Origin: Deltaproteobacteria bacterium
GTDB taxonomy: Bacteria; Desulfobacterota; BSN033; UBA1163
Length of the DNA: 40,696 bases
Assembly: GCA_016874935.1 (NCBI GenBank)
Contig: VGSS01000012.1
Coordinates: 1-40,696, forward strand
Reading direction: 5' to 3'
The notes under the pieces are model-generated. The model had not been told where the DNA came from. It did no database searches and was given only the letters and a program-made list of their open reading frames with translations. Below are positions 36,318 to 40,696 of this stretch, piece after piece; the stretch's first letter is position 1; the number at the start of each line of letters is the position of its first letter. A program made the translations under genes and the position numbers.

Positions 36318-37316
36318 ATGATTGAAATGACCGATACCCTCCATTTGGAATCTCCGGCCAAGATCAATCTGAGGCTGGAGGTCCTCAAAAAAAGAGAGGA
36401 TGGATACCATGAGATCAGGACCATCTTCCAGAAGATGAGCCTTCATGATACGCTCCATTTCTCCCTTAAGCAAAGGAGAGGGATCCGGATTACGGCGGAC
36501 CACCCCGGCCTTCCGACCGGGAAAAGGAATCTGGTCCATGAAGCAGTCAGGTCCATACTGGAGAGATCGGACTATGAGGGAGGGATTGATATCAAAATCG
36601 AAAAGAGGATCCCCCTTGGATCCGGGCTCGGAGGCGGGAGCAGTAATGCGGCCACAGCCCTGAAGGCCTTAAATGAACTACTGAAGATAAACCTGACCCA
36701 AAAGGAGTTGATAGAGATGGGGATGGGGATTGGAGCAGATGTCCCTTTCTTCTTGTTTGGAGGGTCAGCAATCGGTTCAGGGATCGGAGAGAGATTGAGA
36801 AAAATTGAACTACCTACCTTATGGTATATCCTCATCAATCCTAATTTTGAGGTTTCAACCCGCTGGGCTTACCAGAATTTCATATTGACCTGTTCGACGG
36901 GGCAACCTCGGCCTGAGCTTGGGTCGAAGACAAAACATGCATTTGAAGGTGGGGTAGCGAAGCGCCGCTCAGGGTCAACCCTGAGCAAACCCCAGCCTTC
37001 AATCTGGGGAGTCGAAGGGTTGACAAAAACGAAATATCATTTTAATCTTCGGAAGTTATTAAAGACACCAGAGGGTATTGTCCGCCTCCTTTGGAACGAT
37101 TTGGAGGGTGTGGTTTCTGGCAAATATTCAGAAATACGCATCATTAAAAGAATGCTTGCCTCAGTGGGGGCAATGGGAGCTATGATGACGGGAAGTGGCC
37201 CAACCGTATTCGGCATCTTCCCGGGAGAGAAAAAGGCAACGGAGGCATACCACCGGTTGAAGAGGAGGGTCAGGGGAAGAGGGTGGAGGATCATCCTGGC
37301 ACATAGTATCCCCTAA
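36318..37316 (+). CDS. ispE: 4-diphosphocytidyl-2-C-methyl-D-erythritol kinase (carries an internal in-frame insertion)
   Basis: SPAKINLRLEVLKKREDGYHEI, GSGLGGGSSNAATAL, GADVPFFLFGGSAIGSGIGE, GAMMTGSGPTVFGIF. Confidence 0.95.
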   Translation: MIEMTDTLHLESPAKINLRLEVLKKREDGYHEIRTIFQKMSLHDTLHFSLKQRRGIRITADHPGLPTGKRNLVHEAVRSILERSDYEGGIDIKIEKRIPLGSGLGGGSSNAATALKALNELLKINLTQKELIEMGMGIGADVPFFLFGGSAIGSGIGERLRKIELPTLWYILINPNFEVSTRWAYQNFILTCSTGQPRPELGSKTKHAFEGGVAKRRSGSTLSKPQPSIWGVEGLTKTKYHFNLRKLLKTPEGIVRLLWNDLEGVVSGKYSEIRIIKRMLASVGAMGAMMTGSGPTVFGIFPGEKKATEAYHRLKRRVRGRGWRIILAHSIP

Positions 37317-37469
37317 AATAATATCGAAATCCGAAATACGAAATTCGAAACAATTTCTAATATTCAAAATCCGAAACATCAAGACCTTTTCGTTTGAATC
37401 ATTTGAGCATTTGGATTTTGGATTTGTTTCGAATTTCGATATTTGAGTTTCGGATTTATGTTTAAAGAT

Positions 37470-37544
37470 TGGGGTGTCGTCAAGCGGTAAGACACAGGTC
37501 TTTGGAACCTGGATTCGGAGGTTCGAATCCTCCCACCCCAGCCA
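37470..37544 (+). tRNA. tRNA-Gln (anticodon TTG), CCA encoded
   Basis: TGGGGTG...CACCCCA acceptor stem, CAGGT-CTTTGGA-ACCTG anticodon arm, GGAGG-TTCGAAT-CCTCC T arm. Confidence 0.95.
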
Positions 37545-37915
37545 ATTTATTGAAGTCTGTGGTAAAGAGGATGAGAACCTTTCCCCGACGTGAGGAGGGG
37601 AATCAGGTTCGGCGACCGGAGGGAGGCGGAGAGAGCGAAGCGATCGAGCACATCCTCCCACCCCAGCCAATTTATTGAAGTCTGTGGTAAAGAGGATGAG
37701 AACCTTTCCCCGACGTGAGGAGGGGAATCAGGTTCGGCGACCGGAGGGAGGCGGAGAGAGCGAAGCGATCGAGCACATCCTCCCACCCCAGCCAATTTAT
37801 TGAAGTCTGTGGTAAAGAGGATGAGAACCTTTCCCCGACGTGAGGAGGGGAATCAGGTTCGGCGACCGGAGGGAGGCGGAGAGAGCGAAGCGATCGAGCA
37901 CATCCTCCCACCCTA
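37541..37915 (+). repeat. Three tandem 125-bp units, each ending in the tRNA-Gln 3' terminal sequence
   Basis: GCCAATTTATTGAAGTCTG...CACATCCTCCCACCCCA recurs at 37541, 37666 and 37791, nearly identical. Confidence 0.97.
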
Positions 37916-38012
37916 GCCAATCTTTTGGAAAGTAGAAAGTGGAAAGTAGAAAAAAATATTTTAAACGATCCTCTACCATCCACTCTCCACATTCCAGATT
38001 TAGGGGGTTTTA

Positions 38013-38987
38013 ATGGTGAGGAGGAGGGTGATTTTGGAGCAGGACAAAAACCTGGACTGGCTTAAGATCTTCACAGGAAATTCGAACATCGATCTGGTGG
38101 AGGAGATTGCCAGGGATCTGGGAACGGCTATGGGAAAATCCCTGGTGAAGAATTTCAGCGACGGGGAGATCAATGTCGAGATTGATGAGAGCGTCCGCGG
38201 GATGGATGTCTTTGTCGTTCAATCGATCTGCCACCCCGTGAATAACAACCTGATGGAACTTCTCATCCTGATCGATGCGTTAAAAAGGGCCTCCGCCGAA
38301 AGGATCACCGCAGTGTTGCCCTACTACGGATATGCGAGACAGGACCGGAAGGTTTCGCCCCGGGCGCCCATCTCCGCCAAATTGATTGCGGACCTGATCA
38401 CCACGGCAGGCGCCTCCCGGATTCTGACCGTTGACCTTCATGCCGGTCAGATCCAGGGATTTTTTAATATCCCAGTGGATCACCTCTTTGCCGCCCCGGT
38501 GCTTCTGGAATATTTAAAGAAATTGAAGAACGATCTTGTGATTGTCTCTCCGGATGCGGGAGGCGTGGAAAGGGCCCGAGCCTATGCCAAGCGGCTGAAT
38601 ACCTCTCTGGCCATCATTGATAAACGGAGGGAGGGGCCGAATGTTTCGCAGGTGATGAATATCATCGGAGATGTCGAAGGTATGATCGCTATTCTGGTGG
38701 ATGATCTGGTGGATACAGGCGGGACACTGGCCCGTGCAGCCTATGCCCTGATGGAAAAGGGAGCGAAAACTGTCTATGCCTGTTGCACGCATCCCGTGCT
38801 TTCGGGAAAGGCGGTGGAGATCATTTCAAAATCTCCCATCGAGGAGATGATTGTGACGAATACTATTCCGTTGCAGGAAGAGGCAAGGGCCTGCCCGAAG
38901 ATCAAGATCCTTTCGGTATCGAGCCTCCTTGCAGATGCCATTCGAAGGATCTACGAAGATGAATCGGTAAGTTGTCTTTTCATTTAA
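38013..38987 (+). CDS. prs: Ribose-phosphate pyrophosphokinase
   Basis: [67 protein letters not shown]. Confidence 0.97.
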   Translation: MVRRRVILEQDKNLDWLKIFTGNSNIDLVEEIARDLGTAMGKSLVKNFSDGEINVEIDESVRGMDVFVVQSICHPVNNNLMELLILIDALKRASAERITAVLPYYGYARQDRKVSPRAPISAKLIADLITTAGASRILTVDLHAGQIQGFFNIPVDHLFAAPVLLEYLKKLKNDLVIVSPDAGGVERARAYAKRLNTSLAIIDKRREGPNVSQVMNIIGDVEGMIAILVDDLVDTGGTLARAAYALMEKGAKTVYACCTHPVLSGKAVEIISKSPIEEMIVTNTIPLQEEARACPKIKILSVSSLLADAIRRIYEDESVSCLFI

Positions 38988-39105
38988 AAGACATTAAATA
39001 CAAATACTGTGTCGGTGAATCGCATTGGTGATTTGTGGTAGATTTTTCACCATCACCCATTAACATGACGAATCACCCTCACGCATCATGAAAGGGAGTG
39101 AACTT

Positions 39106-39747
39106 ATGGAACGACCTGTTTTAAAAGCCGAAATAAGAGAGGGAACGGGCAAAGGAATGTCGAGGAAACTGAGGGCCAAAGGGTTTATCCCTGCCATCTT
39201 CTATGGAGCCCATACCCAGACGATTTCTCTGATTGTCAATCCCAAGGAATTATCACAAACCCTTCAGACCGAGGCAGGAGGGAATGTGCTGATTGACCTT
39301 GAAATCAGAAAGGGTGACCAATCCGAGCGAAAGGTCGTGATGGTCAAGGAACTCCAGTATGACCATCTCCAGAGGGAAGCCCTGCACACCGACTTTTATG
39401 AGGTGGCCATGGATGTGATGGTCAATGTGGAGATTCCCATCCATCTTGTCGGAAAACCGGAGGGAACGAAGATGGGAGGCATCCTTGATCAGATCCGGAG
39501 GGTCATCGAGATTCAATGTCTTCCGGGAGATATCCCGAAGAGCATCGATATCGATGTCAGCTCTTTAAAAATCGGCGATTCCGTCCATGTCAAAGACATT
39601 CAGTTAGAGAAGGCGAAGATCTTATCAGAGGCCAATTTCACCATTGCCACTGTGGTTCTACCCGTAGCCGAAGAGAAGAAGGTGGAGGAGCCGGCCGCAG
39701 AAGCGGTTGAAGGAGCGGAGGTAAAAGAGAAAGAGGAGAAAGAGTAA
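39106..39747 (+). CDS. rplY: 50S ribosomal protein L25/general stress protein Ctc
   Basis: LKAEIREGTGKGMSRKLRAKGFIPAIFYG, VMVKELQYDHLQREALHTDFYEV; acidic tail. Confidence 0.93.
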   Translation: MERPVLKAEIREGTGKGMSRKLRAKGFIPAIFYGAHTQTISLIVNPKELSQTLQTEAGGNVLIDLEIRKGDQSERKVVMVKELQYDHLQREALHTDFYEVAMDVMVNVEIPIHLVGKPEGTKMGGILDQIRRVIEIQCLPGDIPKSIDIDVSSLKIGDSVHVKDIQLEKAKILSEANFTIATVVLPVAEEKKVEEPAAEAVEGAEVKEKEEKE

Positions 39748-39753
39748 TCGATT

Positions 39754-40335
39754 GTGAAAATCATTGTGGGATTGGGAAACCCGGGCGCCCTGTATGAGGG
39801 GAGCCGGCATAACATCGGATTTTTAGTGGCGGATCGGATTGCCGCCGCACATCATATTCTGATCTCCACAAAACGCTTCAAAACCATCCTCGGAAAAGGA
39901 TCGATCGACTCCCAGGAAGTCGTCCTCATCAAACCGATGACTTTTATGAACCGGAGTGGAGAGGCGGTCAAAAAGGCGCTCCTTTTTTTTCGCTCCGGCG
40001 TGGAAGACTTGATCGTCATTCATGATGATCTGGATCTTTCGCTTGGGAGGCTTCGCTTCAAAGTGAGGGGGGGAGATGGAGGGCACCTCGGCATACGCTC
40101 CATCATCGAGTCGATAGGGGCCAATACCTTTTTAAGGTTGAGGGTCGGCATCGGAAGGCCGCCGAAGGGGATGGATCCGGCGGAATATGTCCTGAACGCT
40201 TTCAATGCTCTTGAACAACCCTGTTTAGAAGGGGCGCTCGATCGGGCAGCAGAGGCTTTCAAGGTGATGTTTATGGAGGGGTTGCAAACGGCGATGAACC
40301 GGTTTCAGAAAAAAATCAGAACAGAGGAGGGTTAA
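39754..40335 (+). CDS. pth: Aminoacyl-tRNA hydrolase
   Basis: KIIVGLGNPGALYEGSRHNIGF, LIKPMTFMNRSGEAV, VIHDDLDLSLGRLR, GGDGGHLGIRSI. Confidence 0.97.
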   Translation: MKIIVGLGNPGALYEGSRHNIGFLVADRIAAAHHILISTKRFKTILGKGSIDSQEVVLIKPMTFMNRSGEAVKKALLFFRSGVEDLIVIHDDLDLSLGRLRFKVRGGDGGHLGIRSIIESIGANTFLRLRVGIGRPPKGMDPAEYVLNAFNALEQPCLEGALDRAAEAFKVMFMEGLQTAMNRFQKKIRTEEG

Positions 40336-40337
40336 TT

Positions 40338-40696
40338 ATGGTCTGGATTGGAGTTGCTGGGTTAACAGGGATTATCGCATTAATTTTTGTCGTTTTCACG
40401 GCCAAGAAGGTGATGAGGCAGGACCCCGGAACCCCTCAGATGGTGGCCATTTCTGATGCGGTCCATGAAGGGGCGATGGCTTTCTTAAAAAGGGAGTATC
40501 GGGCCATCTGCATCTTTGCGGCCATCGTAGCGATTCTCTTGGCCATAGGGCTGAAAGGTCAGGGATGGCATTTCTCCATTCTCACCGCGATCTCCTATCT
40601 AGTGGGGGCGGCCTGCTCCCTGGTGGCAGGTTATGTGGGGTTGAGTATTGCCACAAGGGCCAATACTCGAACGGCCCAGGGCGCTACAAAGGGGTT
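40338..40696 (+). CDS. hppA: Membrane-bound proton/sodium-translocating pyrophosphatase, N-terminal part, truncated by window end
   Basis: Translation MVWIGVAGLTGIIALIFVVFTAKKVMRQDPGTPQMVAISDAVHEGAMAFLKREYRAI...GAACSLVAGYVGLSIATRANTRTAQGA. Confidence 0.93.
   Translation, partial: MVWIGVAGLTGIIALIFVVFTAKKVMRQDPGTPQMVAISDAVHEGAMAFLKREYRAICIFAAIVAILLAIGLKGQGWHFSILTAISYLVGAACSLVAGYVGLSIATRANTRTAQGATKG

Noticed and set aside
37541-37915. CRISPR-like array
   Set aside because: Units are 125 bp, contiguous and nearly identical with no unique spacers; better explained as a tandem duplication involving the tRNA 3' end.
37547-37992. Minus-strand ORFs repeating CARSLRSLRLPPVAEPDSPPHVGERFSSSLPQTSINWLGWED
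   Set aside because: They are translations of the tRNA-derived tandem repeat with no independent start or RBS; spurious.

Overview
The window looks like a mostly housekeeping chromosome segment from an uncultured or anaerobic proteobacterium, probably Desulfobacterota/deltaproteobacterial-like (inference from gene content only). Recognisable genes: an RND efflux C-terminus (cut by the window start), ispG, a CDP-alcohol phosphatidyltransferase, purC, a PAC2 protein, an aldo/keto reductase-ferredoxin, a HAD-HAD fusion, coaD, rsmD, a Mut7-C protein, mtnP, rlmN, ndk, trxB, a lipoprotein, rmuC, an HD protein, HU, a six-gene molybdo-flavoprotein hydroxylase operon, a complete PIN toxin-antitoxin pair, a CoA-transferase, a STAS protein, a NifU-domain protein, ispE, tRNA-Gln, prs, rplY, pth and the start of hppA. 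The most interesting accessory locus is at 14911-15646. It reads as a sigma54-type promoter, a GEMM-I (c-di-GMP-I class) riboswitch, an expression platform with mutually exclusive hairpins and an intrinsic terminator, then two tandem paralogous 4-Cys small proteins of unknown function. Other notable signals: a codon-aligned 135-bp repeat-like insertion inside ispE flanked by TTGAC; a 3 x 125 bp tandem array carrying the 3' end of tRNA-Gln; a truncated second mtnP that ends exactly in a palindromic repeat; a vapBC locus with a deleted toxin; and several families of miniature inverted-repeat elements. All calls come from reading the sequence and the supplied ORF track. No database search was run.
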